In this document: piece after piece, positions 1-9,389 of the stretch
How positions within the stretch are numbered: position 1 is the first letter of the stretch
Layout of the letters: each line of letters opens with the position of its first letter
Origin: DASQFQ01 sp963802905
GTDB lineage: Bacteria; Actinomycetota; Thermoleophilia; Solirubrobacterales; Solirubrobacteraceae
NCBI GenBank assembly: GCA_963802905.1
Contig: CAWDKH010000019.1
Coordinates: 62,001-126,000 of the forward strand
Direction of reading: 5' to 3'
DNA length: 64,000 nucleotides
Notes under the pieces: generated by a model
Databases searched by the model: none
What the model saw: the letters and a program-made list of their open reading frames with translations, nothing else
Told to the model about the DNA's origin: nothing
Made by a program: the position numbers and the translations under genes

Positions 1-1017
<1,017 letters not shown>

Positions 1018-1025
1018 AACCTGAC

Positions 1026-1053
1026 AAAGGGCGCCCTACGGGGCGCCCTTTTT
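1026..1053 (+). terminator. Intrinsic terminator after clpC
   Basis: A perfect 11-bp stem (AAAGGGCGCCC pairing with GGGCGCCCTTT) has a TACG tetraloop and runs into a short T tract. It begins 8 bases after the clpC stop. The A/T ends of the stem make it look active in both directions. It is the clearest factor-independent terminator in the window. Confidence 0.88.
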
Positions 1054-1093
1054 CGTTGAGCGGCGCTTGAAGCAGGGCACTTACCCTTCGTAC

Positions 1094-1699
1094 ATGGCTA
1101 CGTCCACCGCGCCCATCAAACCGGGGAGCTCCGAAGACCGAATGCGCGGTCTCGCGCTCGTGGTCGGGATGGTCGTGGTCATGTGGGCGCTCGAGGTCGT
1201 CGACATCGTCGGCGGCAACCTCGACTCGGACGGGATCCACCCGCGCGACGTCGACGGCCTGCCCGGGATCGCGCTCGCGCCGTTCCTGCACGCCGGCTGG
1301 GGTCACCTGATCGGCAACACGCTCCCGTTCCTCGTGCTCGGCTTCACGATCGCGCTGGGCGGGCTCGCCCGGACCGCCGCGGTGACGGTCATCGTCGCGC
1401 TGATCGCGGGCCTCGGCACGTGGCTGCTCGCGCCCGCACACACCAACCACATCGGCGCGAGCGGGCTCGTGTTCGGCTTCGCCACCTACCTCGTCGCGCG
1501 CGGGGCCTGGAGCCACCGCCCGGTGCACCTGCTCGTCGGCGTGATCGTGCTCGCCATCTACGGCATCACGCTGGTGTTCGGGCTCGTGCCGACGCCGGGC
1601 GTCTCCTGGCAGGGCCACCTGTTCGGCGCGGTCGGCGGCGTGGTCGCCGCGCGGGTGCTGCACGCGGCTAGCCGTCAGCCATCTCCAGCAGGGTTGTGA
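1094..1699 (+). CDS. Rhomboid-family intramembrane serine protease
   Basis: This 201-residue multi-pass membrane protein has the rhomboid layout. HAGWGHLIGNTLP carries the usual membrane-inserted loop helix. The catalytic serine lies in GASGLVFG and the partner histidine in WQGHLFGAVGG near the C terminus. The ATG at 1094 is preferred over the upstream in-frame start at 1067 because TACCCT lies 6 nt before it, as expected for a leaderless start, and the shorter N terminus fits the family. It is short, with about six helices, so the substrate cannot be predicted. The 3' end overlaps the convergent DUF1697 gene by 32 bp. Confidence 0.85.
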   Translation: MATSTAPIKPGSSEDRMRGLALVVGMVVVMWALEVVDIVGGNLDSDGIHPRDVDGLPGIALAPFLHAGWGHLIGNTLPFLVLGFTIALGGLARTAAVTVIVALIAGLGTWLLAPAHTNHIGASGLVFGFATYLVARGAWSHRPVHLLVGVIVLAIYGITLVFGLVPTPGVSWQGHLFGAVGGVVAARVLHAASRQPSPAGL

Positions 1700-2207
1700 T
1701 CGTGTTCCAGTTGCGGTCGGTGGCGGCGACGCCGAGCTTCGCCCTGGTCAGCTGCTTGGCGAGCTCCGAGCGCCCCATCCCGTCCTTGTAGGCGATGTAG
1801 ACCTCGCGGCCTTTGAACGCGAGGCGGTCGTCGCCGAAGTCGGTGCTCTCGAGCGTCTTGCGCGCCTCGGCGTCGGGCTCGCCGGAGAAGAACGTGACGT
1901 GCAGGTTCTTCTTGGGGTTGTCGACGTCGGGGAACGGGTTCGCCTCGATCACGGCGGCCAGCTCGTCGCGGGTCCTGACCACGACCTTCGGGTCGACGCC
2001 GAGGCCCTTCTCGATCTCGGTTTCGAGCTGCTTCTCGAGCGTCTTCGGCGCGGCGCGGCTGGTGAAGACGACGTTGCCGCTCTGCACGAGCGTCTCGACG
2101 TTCTTGTGGCCGAGGCCCTCCATCAGCTCCCGCAGCTCGGGCATCTTGACCCGCTGGCGCGGGCCGATGTTGATGCCGCGCAGGAGCGCGATCCGGTTCG
2201 CGCTCAC
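1668..2207 (-). CDS. DUF1697 family protein
   Basis: The 179-residue protein starts with the family signature RIALLRGINIG and continues with VQSGNVVF, both typical of DUF1697, whose biochemical role is not established. Length and collinearity match the full family domain. The GTG start at 2207 overlaps the stop of the upstream amidohydrolase by 4 bp (GTGA), so the two genes are almost certainly one operon with coupled translation. A longer open frame upstream in the same phase is antisense noise within the amidohydrolase. Confidence 0.85.
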   Translation of the reverse strand: MSANRIALLRGINIGPRQRVKMPELRELMEGLGHKNVETLVQSGNVVFTSRAAPKTLEKQLETEIEKGLGVDPKVVVRTRDELAAVIEANPFPDVDNPKKNLHVTFFSGEPDAEARKTLESTDFGDDRLAFKGREVYIAYKDGMGRSELAKQLTRAKLGVAATDRNWNTITTLLEMADG

Positions 2208-3016
2208 AGGCCGAACACCCGCTCGGCGTTGGCGTGCAGGAACTGCTCCTGCGTCTCGTCGTCGATCTTGAGCCGGTTGAGGTGCTCGAGCGCCTGCGCC
2301 GGCGCGATCATCGGGTGGTTGGAGCCGAACATGACCTTGCGGCTGCCGCCCCGGGTGCGCAGGTATGCGACCAGCTCGGGCGGATAGCGGCGCGCAGTGT
2401 ACGCCGAGGTGTCGATGTAGACGTGCTCGTGCTTGCGCGCGACGGCGACCATCTCCTCGGTCCATGGGTAGCCGATGTGGCCGCACACGATCACGAGCTC
2501 GGGGAAGTCGATGGCGACCTGATCGATGTAGGGGATCGGGCGCCCGGTCTCCGACGGCCGCAGCGGGCCGGTGTGGCCGACCTGGGTGCAGAACGGCACG
2601 CCGAGCTCGACGCAGGCGGCGTAGAGCGGGTAGTAGCGGCGGTCGGTCGGCGGCGCCTCCCACAGCCACGGGATCATCCGCAGGCCCTTGAAGCCGAGCT
2701 CGGTGACGCAGCGGCGCAGCTCGCGCACGCCCTCCATCGGCCGGGCGAGGTCGACCGCGGCGAGCGCGGCGAAGCGGTCGGGGTGCTCCTCGACCCAGCC
2801 GGCGACCTCGTCGTTGGAGATCAGCGGGCCGCCGGGTCCGTGCCACGCGCTGAGCAGGCCGAAGGCCACGTCGGCGGCGTCCATCGCCTCGACCGTGACG
2901 TCGATCGGCGGCGGCTCGTCGGGGATCGCGTCGCCGGTCCAGCGGCGCAGCGAGTCGAACATGTCGTGCGCGAGGAAGCGCTTCGTCGGATGCTGCATCC
3001 ACACGTCGATCGTCAT
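2204..3016 (-). CDS. Amidohydrolase-2 family metal-dependent hydrolase
   Basis: This 270-residue TIM-barrel hydrolase belongs to the ACMSD/amidohydrolase-2 group. The N terminus reads IDVWMQHP, with a W and Q where the family often shows the HxH metal pair. Later conserved blocks are CTQVGHTGP, VCGHIGYPWTEE and MFGSNHPM, with the last Asn in a position often held by Asp. These replacements suggest altered metal binding. The ATG at 3016 sits 19 bp from the divergent YceI start, so the promoters must overlap. The reaction is not predictable from sequence. It is translationally coupled to DUF1697. Confidence 0.8.
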   Translation of the reverse strand: MTIDVWMQHPTKRFLAHDMFDSLRRWTGDAIPDEPPPIDVTVEAMDAADVAFGLLSAWHGPGGPLISNDEVAGWVEEHPDRFAALAAVDLARPMEGVRELRRCVTELGFKGLRMIPWLWEAPPTDRRYYPLYAACVELGVPFCTQVGHTGPLRPSETGRPIPYIDQVAIDFPELVIVCGHIGYPWTEEMVAVARKHEHVYIDTSAYTARRYPPELVAYLRTRGGSRKVMFGSNHPMIAPAQALEHLNRLKIDDETQEQFLHANAERVFGL

Positions 3017-3035
3017 CTCGGGTAGCTTGACGCCC

Positions 3036-3522
3036 GTGGCGCATTTCGGCCCCGACACCGGTTCGCTCGAAGTCCACACCTATCGCGAGGGTGTGGCCGC
3101 GAAGGTCGGGCACGACCTGATCATCGAGGTCACGAAGTGGGCGGCCAGCGACGACGGTGGCGCGCTCGAGCTCACCGCCGACCCGCGCTCGCTCGTCGTG
3201 CGGGAGGGCAACCGCGGCGTCAAGCCGCTCACCGACAAGGACCGCGCGTCGATCAAGAAGACGATCGAGAAGGACATCCTCGGCGGTGCAGGAGATCCGG
3301 TTCGCCTCCAAGAGCGTCGAGGGCGGGACCGTCAAGGGCGACCTCACGATCGCGGGCAGCACTCAGCCGGTCGAGTTCGACCTCCACCGCGACGGCGACC
3401 GGGCGCGGGCGACGATCTCGGTCGTCCAGACCCGCTGGGGCATCAAGCCCTACCGCGGCTTCATGGGCGCGCTGAAGGTGCGCGACGACGTCGAGATCGT
3501 GCTCGACGCCGCGGGCGCTTAG
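3036..3522 (+). pseudogene. YceI-family lipid-binding protein, frameshifted
   Basis: The first half, from GTG at 3036, reads HFGPDTGSLEVHTYREG, KVGHDLIIEV and IKKTIEKDILGG, a normal YceI start. The second half, QEIRFASKS to the stop at 3522, lies in the +1 frame and completes the YceI barrel with WGIKPYRGFMGALKV. The change falls at about 3282-3286 (CTCGGCGGTGCAG). One extra base or two missing bases explains it. YceI proteins bind isoprenoid or fatty lipids. TAGCTT sits 7 nt before the start codon. Either this is a sequencing error or the gene has recently been lost. Confidence 0.8.
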
Positions 3523-5577
3523 ACCAGCACGCGGTCGAGCCGGATCGGCAGCTCGCGCACGCGGCGGCCGGTGGCGTGGAAGACGGCGTTGGCGACCGCC
3601 GCGGCGGTGCCGACGATGCCGATCTCGCCAATGCCCTTGGAGCCCATCGGGTTGAGCTCCGCGTCGTCCTCGTCGATCGCGACCGCCTCGATGTCCTCGA
3701 TGTCGGCGTTGACCGGCACGTGGTACTGGGCGAGGTCGTGGTTGAGGTAGTCGCCGAACCCTCGGTCCATGACGCTCTCCTCCTGCAGCGCCATCCCGAG
3801 GCCCTGGGTCATGCCGCCGATGAACTGGCTGCGCGCGGTCTTCGGGTTGATGACGCGGCCGACGGCGAACACGCCGAGCACGCGGTTGAGGCGGACCTCT
3901 CCGCTGTCGGCGTCGACGCGGACCTCGACGAACTGCGCGCCGAACGCGTGGCGGGAGAGCTCGGCCTGGGCCTTGATCTCGTCGCCGGTGTGGACCGAGA
4001 CCTCGCCCTCGCCCTGCGCCAGCAGCGCTTCGCACGCGCGCACGACGGCGGTGCCCCACGAGGCGGTGCCCATCGAGCCGCCGGCGATCGAGGCGACGCC
4101 GAAGTCGGAGTCGCCGATCTCGAGCCGGAGGTGCTCGGGGTCGACGCCGAGCGTGTCGGCGGCGATCTGGGTCAGGACGGTGCGGGCGCCGGTGCCGATG
4201 TCGGTGGCGGCGATCTCGACCGTGTAGCTGCCGTCGGGCTCGAAGCGCGCGGTCGCCTTGGAGGGTGAGCGGTAGACGGGGTAGACCGAGGCGGCGACGC
4301 CGCTGCCGATCAGCCAGCGCCCGTCGGAGCGGGCGCCCGGGGTGGGGTCGCGGTCGGCCCAGCCGAAGCGCTCGGCGCCCTCGCGCAGGCAGGCGACGAG
4401 GTTGCGCGAGGAGAACGGGATGCCCTTCTCGGGGTCGAGCTCGGGCTCGTTGCGGATGCGCAGCTCGATCGGGTCGATGCCGGTGGCGACCGCCAGCTCG
4501 TCGATCGCCGACTCGAGCGCGAACATGCCCGGGCACTCGCCGGGCGCGCGCATCCACGACGGGGTGGGGACGTCGAGCGCGACGAGGCGGTGGCGCGTGA
4601 GCCGGTCGGGCGCCGCGTACATCATGCGCGTGGCGACGCAGGTCTGCTCGGCGAACTCGCGCACGGTCGAGGTCTGCTCGAACGCGTCGTGGGCGATCGC
4701 GGTGAGCCGGCCGTCCGTGGTCGCTCCGAGGCGGACGCGCTGGATCGTCGGCGTGCGGTAGCCGACGCTGGCGAACATCTGCTGGCGCGTGAGCGCGACC
4801 TTGACCGGGCGCTCGACCATGCGCGCAGCGATCGCGGCGAGCACGGACTGCGGCCGCGGGGTGCCCTTCGAGCCGAAGCCGCCGCCGACGTGCTGGGCGA
4901 CGACGCGCACGCGCTCGGGTTCGAGGTCGAAGACCTGGGCGATGGTACGGCGGGCGCCGTAGGTGCCCTGGATCGAGTCGTAGAGGGTGAGGTCGCCGTC
5001 CGCCCAGATGGCGAGCGTGGCGTGCGGCTCCATCGCGTTGTTGTGGATCGGAGCGGTGGCGTAGGTCTGGTCGACTTGGATCTCGGCGTCTTGCAGCGCT
5101 GTCTCCGCGTCGCCCTGCTGCCGTGTCCGTGGGGAACGAGGGGTTGACCTTGTCCGGCTTGTAGAGGCGCGGGTGCGTGGTGTGCAGCTCGACGTCGTGG
5201 TCGCGTTGTGCGTAGTCGATGCGGATTGCGGCTGCAGCCTCGCGGGCGGCCTCGAGCGTCTCGGCGACCACCGCCGCCACGATCTGGCCGCGGTAGTGGA
5301 CCGTGTCGGACTGGAAGAGCAGCAGCTCGCCGTCGTCGGTCTCGCCGAGCCGCGGCGCGTTGTCGTGCGAGATGACGGCGAGCACGCCGGGCAGCGCGAG
5401 CGCGCGGCCCGGGTCGATCGCGTCGATCTCGCCGGCGGCGATCGTGGCCGTCACGGCGGCCGCGTAGGCGACGTTCTCGACCGGCTCCTCGAACGCGTAG
5501 CGCGCCTGGCCGGTGACCTTGGCGTGGCCGTCGACCCGGCTGAGGGCGCTGCCGACGCTCTTCGTCGCGACGCTCAC
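3519..5577 (-). pseudogene. Molybdopterin-binding aldehyde dehydrogenase large subunit (PaoC-like), frameshifted
   Basis: This is the catalytic subunit of a xanthine oxidase-family enzyme, about 686 residues if repaired (E. coli PaoC has 732). The GTG at 5577 begins SVATKSVGSALSRVDG. Conserved blocks follow: GGGFGSKG, MRAPGECPGMFALES, GGSMGTASWGTA and KGIGEIG, the last holding the catalytic Glu. The reading frame changes by +1 near 5112-5117 (coding strand GCAGCAGGGCGACG), between NPSFPTDT and GDAETALQDAE. All cofactor motifs remain downstream of the break. It is last in the small-medium-large operon and overlaps the medium gene by 4 bp. Confidence 0.85.
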
Positions 5578-6539
5578 GCGGTCAGCTCCGACAGCGTTCG
5601 GATCAGGACATTGCGGGCCAACGGCACTTTGAAGGCGTTGTCTCTGAGTGGCCGCGCAGCCTCCAGCTCCGCATCGACAGCCTCCGCAAATGCCTCCGGG
5701 CTTGCCTCGCGGCCTCGCAGCACCGCTTCCGCCCGCTCCGCTCGCCAGGGCACGTGGGCGACGCCGCCGAGGGCGATCCTGGCCTCCTTGACTGCGCCGT
5801 CCTCCAGGTCCACCGCGGCCGCGACGGAGAACACCGCGAAGGCGAAGGACGCGCGGTCGCGGACCTTGCGGTAGACCGAGCGGGGCGCGGGCGCGCCGAG
5901 CTCGACCGCCGTGATGAGGTCGCCCGGGTTCAGCACGGTGTCGTGTTGCGGCTTCTCGCCGGGCAGGCGGTGCAGGCCGGGGATCGGGATCGTGCGCTCG
6001 CCGTTGGCGCCGAGCACATGCACGCTGGCGCCGATCGCTGCGAGCGCGACCGCCATGTCGCTCGGATGCGTGGCGACACAGTGCTCCGAGTGGCCGAGGA
6101 TCGCGTGGTTGCGGTGCTCGCCCTCGAGCGCCGGGCAGCCCGAGCCGGGGCGGCGCTTGTTGCAGGGCTTCGTGACGTCCTGGAAGTACGAGCAGCGGGT
6201 GCGCTGGAGCAGGTTGCCGCCGACGGTCGCGAGGTTGCGCAGCTGGCCCGAGGCGCCGGCGAGAACGGCCTCGCTGAGGACGGGGTAGCGCTCGCGGATC
6301 AGCGGGTGTGCGGCGAGGTCGGAGTTGCGGACGTTGGCGCCGATGCGCAACCCGTGCTGGGTCTCCTCGACCGTGTCAAACGGGAGCCGCGAGACGTCGA
6401 CGAGCCGCTGCGGCTCGGCGACGCCGAGCTTCATCAGGTCGACGAGGTTCGTGCCGCCGCCGAGGAACGTCGCGCCGTCGGCCCCCGCCGCGACAGCCGC
6501 GGCGGCGTCGCTCGCGCGCTCGTACGCGAACGCCTTCAC
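5574..6539 (-). CDS. FAD-binding medium subunit of aldehyde dehydrogenase (PaoB-like)
   Basis: This 321-residue subunit passes electrons through FAD. FLGGGTNLVDLMK and NLATVGGNLLQRTRC are the FAD-binding loops of the CO dehydrogenase flavoprotein fold. A cysteine-rich insert (RCSYFQDV, KPCNKRRPGSGC, HSEHCVATHPSD) matches the extra [4Fe-4S] site known from E. coli PaoB (YagS) and is absent from most xanthine dehydrogenase flavoproteins. That insert is the reason for assigning the complex to the PaoABC group. GTG at 6539 overlaps the small-subunit stop (GTGA). The substrate is probably an aldehyde (inference). Confidence 0.9.
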   Translation of the reverse strand: MKAFAYERASDAAAAVAAGADGATFLGGGTNLVDLMKLGVAEPQRLVDVSRLPFDTVEETQHGLRIGANVRNSDLAAHPLIRERYPVLSEAVLAGASGQLRNLATVGGNLLQRTRCSYFQDVTKPCNKRRPGSGCPALEGEHRNHAILGHSEHCVATHPSDMAVALAAIGASVHVLGANGERTIPIPGLHRLPGEKPQHDTVLNPGDLITAVELGAPAPRSVYRKVRDRASFAFAVFSVAAAVDLEDGAVKEARIALGGVAHVPWRAERAEAVLRGREASPEAFAEAVDAELEAARPLRDNAFKVPLARNVLIRTLSELTA

Positions 6540-7006
6540 GCGATGGTGTCCGCGATCGCGGCGACGATGTTGGGGTAGGCGCCGCAGCGGCAGAGGTTGC
6601 CGCTCATGCGCTCTCGGATCTCCGCCGCGTCGAGCGTCGCGCCTTCCTGCCGCGCCTCGTCGATCATCCCGACCGCGGAGCAGAGCTGGCCGGGAGTGCA
6701 GTAGCCGCACTGGAACGCGTCGCGCTCGATGAACGCGGCCTGCAGCGGGTGCAGCTCGTCGAGGCCGGCGAGGCCCTCCACGGTCGTCAGCTCCGCGCCG
6801 TCGTGGGCGACGGCGAGCGCGAGGCACGCGTTGGCACGGCGCCCGTCGATCAGGATCGTGCACGCGCCGCACTGGCCGTGGTCGCAGCCCTTCTTCGCAC
6901 CGGTCAGCTGGAGGTGCTCGCGGAGGAGGTCGAGCAACGTCGTGCGGACGTCGACCGAGAGCTCGTGCTCCGTGCCGTTGATGCGGAGCGTCAGGTCGGC
7001 GTCCAT
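6536..7006 (-). CDS. [2Fe-2S] small subunit of aldehyde dehydrogenase (PaoA-like)
   Basis: This 156-residue electron-transfer subunit carries two [2Fe-2S] sites. The plant-type ferredoxin site is GCDHGQCGACTILIDG with a fourth Cys in NACLAL. The helical-domain site is CGYCTPGQLC with SGNLCRCGAYPN. E. coli PaoA is exported with a Tat signal, but this protein starts directly with the ferredoxin fold (MDADLTLRING), so the complex should be cytoplasmic. It is the first gene of the small-medium-large operon. The broken DUF559 gene lies 12 bp upstream on the same strand. Confidence 0.92.
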   Translation of the reverse strand: MDADLTLRINGTEHELSVDVRTTLLDLLREHLQLTGAKKGCDHGQCGACTILIDGRRANACLALAVAHDGAELTTVEGLAGLDELHPLQAAFIERDAFQCGYCTPGQLCSAVGMIDEARQEGATLDAAEIRERMSGNLCRCGAYPNIVAAIADTIA

Positions 7007-7018
7007 TGGGGCGGGAGG

Positions 7019-7943
7019 CTACCCGCGGAGGACCGCCTCTACGGCCCGGAGCACCAAAGCTGGCTCGTAGAGGACCTGCCGCCAGGTGAAGCGGAGCGTC
7101 TTGAACCCCATCATTGAGAGAACGGCATCCCGACGGCGGTCATTCTCGAACGCCTGCGGCGTGAGGTGGGTGGCTCGGCCGTCGGTCTCGACGATGACCC
7201 GCTCCGCCCGCCAGAAGAAGTCGACCTCGTAGGGGCCGATCTGGACGTTGACCTCGGGTCTCGGCAACTGCGCATTGAGGATGAGGGAGAGGAACCGCTC
7301 CTCGAGTTCGGAGCGAGTGATCTGCGGCTCGTCCGTCTGCAACGTCGCCAGCGCGGCCCGTAACCACCGCGTCGGCCTGCCCTGGGCTCGGGCCAACTGC
7401 TCATCGAGTGAGTGCATGTCGAGCAGGCGGAGGTGCTGGGCTCGGTGGACTGTGCGCTCCGTCTGGTGGGGCGTCTGGATAGCGGTGAGGTCGACGATGG
7501 TGCGGGCGACGGTGGTGAGGGGGAGACCGTCGATCTCGGTGACGTCGTGGAGCGTGAGTCCTCGATGGACGCGGATCTTCGCCGTCGACCTTGCGCTCGC
7601 GAGGGTGCTGACGTCGAACTTCGCGGGTGAAGGAAGCAGGTCCCACGACCGCGGCGGCGCTCCGGTGACTGAGCGCCGCGCGGCCGGGGCCGCCACACGC
7701 CAGGACCGCCGCCCATCGCCAGCCGAGCGGCGTCAGCTGCGCGTGGCCGACCGCATAGACACCGCGGTGAAGGCGCACCAGCCGCCCGTTCCGCACCCGG
7801 GTGTGGATCCCGCTCCGCCCCAGCCCCGCCTCATGCAGCTGCGCGACCGAGACCACGCCACCCTGCAGCTCGGCCGCCCTCCCGACCGCAATATCCGCGG
7901 GTGTGGCGAGAAGTTCACGATAGTCGTGAGTTTCTCGCCACAC
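7019..7943 (-). pseudogene. AbiEi-like winged helix plus DUF559 nuclease-fold protein, frameshifted
   Basis: The N-terminal half (GVVSVAQLHEAGL, RVRNGRLVRLHRGVYAVGH) is the winged helix found in AbiEi-type antitoxin domains. The C-terminal half carries a DUF559 restriction-endonuclease-like fold: EVDFFWRAERVIVETDG, then NDRRRDAVLSMMGFKTLRFTW. The two halves are in different frames, joined near 7646 (coding GTC-G-TGG). One extra G, or two missing bases, explains the break. Full-length homologs of this design are common in actinobacteria, often as solitary genes. The assumed GTG start at 7943 lies on the edge of a large palindrome, so the true N terminus is uncertain. Confidence 0.72.
7901..7943. 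repeat. 43-bp near-perfect palindrome
   Basis: Two 20-nt arms beginning GTGTGGCGAGAA and ending TTCTCGCCACAC flank a TAG loop, with only two adjacent positions unpaired. The arm ends coincide with the presumed start codon of the DUF559 gene, whose first dozen codons are palindrome sequence. It looks like an inserted REP-like unit rather than an operator. Confidence 0.8.
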
Positions 7944-8021
7944 CCCTCGAGATCGTGCCGCCGGCGGCAGCCGACCAGGCCGATCCCGCCCCTTCCATCA
8001 CTCTTCAATGACGAAGTTGGC

Positions 8022-9293
8022 TCAAAGCCCGCGACCGACGGCAGTCGTCAGCGACGCCCGCGCCCCCGGCTCGGCGTCGATGGCAGCGAGAGCCAGGTCC
8101 GCGAACATCGCCGCCTTCGCGAGGTCGCCGACGTCGTACGAGGCTCCGTCGCGCTTGTCCAACACCGTCAAGACCCCCACCGCGATGTCGTCCGGCACCA
8201 GCGGCACCACGATCATCGTGTACGGCACGTAGCCGGTTCGGCGCGCGGTCGCGGCGGCGAAGTCGGGGTCGTTGCGGCAGTCCTGGATGACCTCGCCGAC
8301 GCCCGTGGCGAGCACGCGGCCGGCGATCCCCTGACCGGGGCGGAGGTTCATGCCGACGACCTCGTCGGCGCCCGCGCCCCACGCTGCCTGGTAGTCGAGA
8401 CCGCCGTCGGAGCGGCGCAGGGCGATCGAGGTCGCGGCGGCGTCGAACACGCCGGCCGCGGTCTTGACGACGGCGGACAACACGCGGGCGGTCGCCTCGC
8501 CGACCTCCGCGGAGACGCCGATGTCGCGGCCGCGCTCGGTCGGCAACCGACCGCCGAGGCCGTCCGCGAACGCCTGCATCGACGGCAGCCGGCGCTCCGG
8601 GTCGACGGCCAGCGCGGCGTCGAGCGTCGACAGCAGCGTCGGCGAGGTGTCGGCCGGCGGCTGCACGCTCGCGTAGCGGGCCGGCACGCTCGTCAGCAGC
8701 GTCCATGCCGTCATCGCCAACCCGTAGACGTCCGTGCGCGGCGACAGCGGGCCGCCCATGAACGCCTCGGGCGCCATGTAGCCGGGCGTGCCGATGCCCT
8801 CGGTCGCGCTCTCGGCGGCGAGGTCGCGGGCGATGCCGAAGTCGACGACCACCACGCCGCGGTCGGGCGAGAGCATGAGGTTCTGGGGCTTGACGTCGCG
8901 GTGGATCGTCTGCTGGTCGTGGACGTAGCGCAGCGCCTCGGCGGCCTCGAGCGCGTAGCGGATGACGTCCGCCTCCGGCAGCCCCGGAGTGCCCTCGCGG
9001 CGCAGCACATGCGCGAGGTCCTCGCCATCGATCCACTCCATCATCAGGTAGCGCCCGGTCGGGTCGTCGACCATGCCGAGCACCTCGACCACGCGCGGAT
9101 GGTTCAGCCGGCTCAGCAGGCGCCCTTCGATCTCGAAGCGCGCGGCGTGGCGCTCGTCGAGCAGCCGCTTGGCCGCGATGCGGCGGCCGTCAGGGTCCGT
9201 CGCCTCGTAGATGCTGCCCATCGCTCCCTGGGCCACCGGCGGTCCGAGCCGGTAACCGCCGACGAGCTCCGTGCCCGACGCTGGAGCGTTCAC
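8022..9293 (-). CDS. Soluble Ser/Thr protein kinase with C-terminal GAF domain
   Basis: The 423-residue protein has a Hanks-type kinase domain at about residues 12-260: glycine loop VAQGAMGSIYEA, Lys in IAAKRLL, HRDVKPQNLML, DFGIARD and GTPGYMAPEAF. Residues from about 275 form a GAF domain (LDYQAAWGAG, LRPGQGIAGRVLATG, IVVPLV), which suggests small-ligand control of the kinase. There is no transmembrane segment or PASTA repeat, so it is not a PknB-type cell-wall sensor. The GTG at 9293 has TACCGT 7 nt upstream. It is divergent from a large SARP regulator with 96 bp between starts, an AfsK/AfsR-like arrangement. Confidence 0.88.
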   Translation of the reverse strand: MNAPASGTELVGGYRLGPPVAQGAMGSIYEATDPDGRRIAAKRLLDERHAARFEIEGRLLSRLNHPRVVEVLGMVDDPTGRYLMMEWIDGEDLAHVLRREGTPGLPEADVIRYALEAAEALRYVHDQQTIHRDVKPQNLMLSPDRGVVVVDFGIARDLAAESATEGIGTPGYMAPEAFMGGPLSPRTDVYGLAMTAWTLLTSVPARYASVQPPADTSPTLLSTLDAALAVDPERRLPSMQAFADGLGGRLPTERGRDIGVSAEVGEATARVLSAVVKTAAGVFDAAATSIALRRSDGGLDYQAAWGAGADEVVGMNLRPGQGIAGRVLATGVGEVIQDCRNDPDFAAATARRTGYVPYTMIVVPLVPDDIAVGVLTVLDKRDGASYDVGDLAKAAMFADLALAAIDAEPGARASLTTAVGRGL

Positions 9294-9389
9294 CGCGCCG
9301 ACGGTACCGCAGCCGCCGCCGCGAAGACCACACGCCACCGTTTCCCCGACCTTGGAGAAAGCTTGGCGGGGCGGTAGCGTGCGCACAAG

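Noticed and set aside
3276..3292. Programmed +1 frameshifting in the YceI gene
   Set aside because: There is no slippery site with a stop codon, no stimulatory structure is obvious, and YceI proteins are not known to use recoding. An indel is simpler.
2688..4268. A 526-codon plus-strand frame
   Set aside because: Only 3036 to about 3285 is coding (first half of YceI). The remainder is antisense to the amidohydrolase and to the dehydrogenase large subunit.
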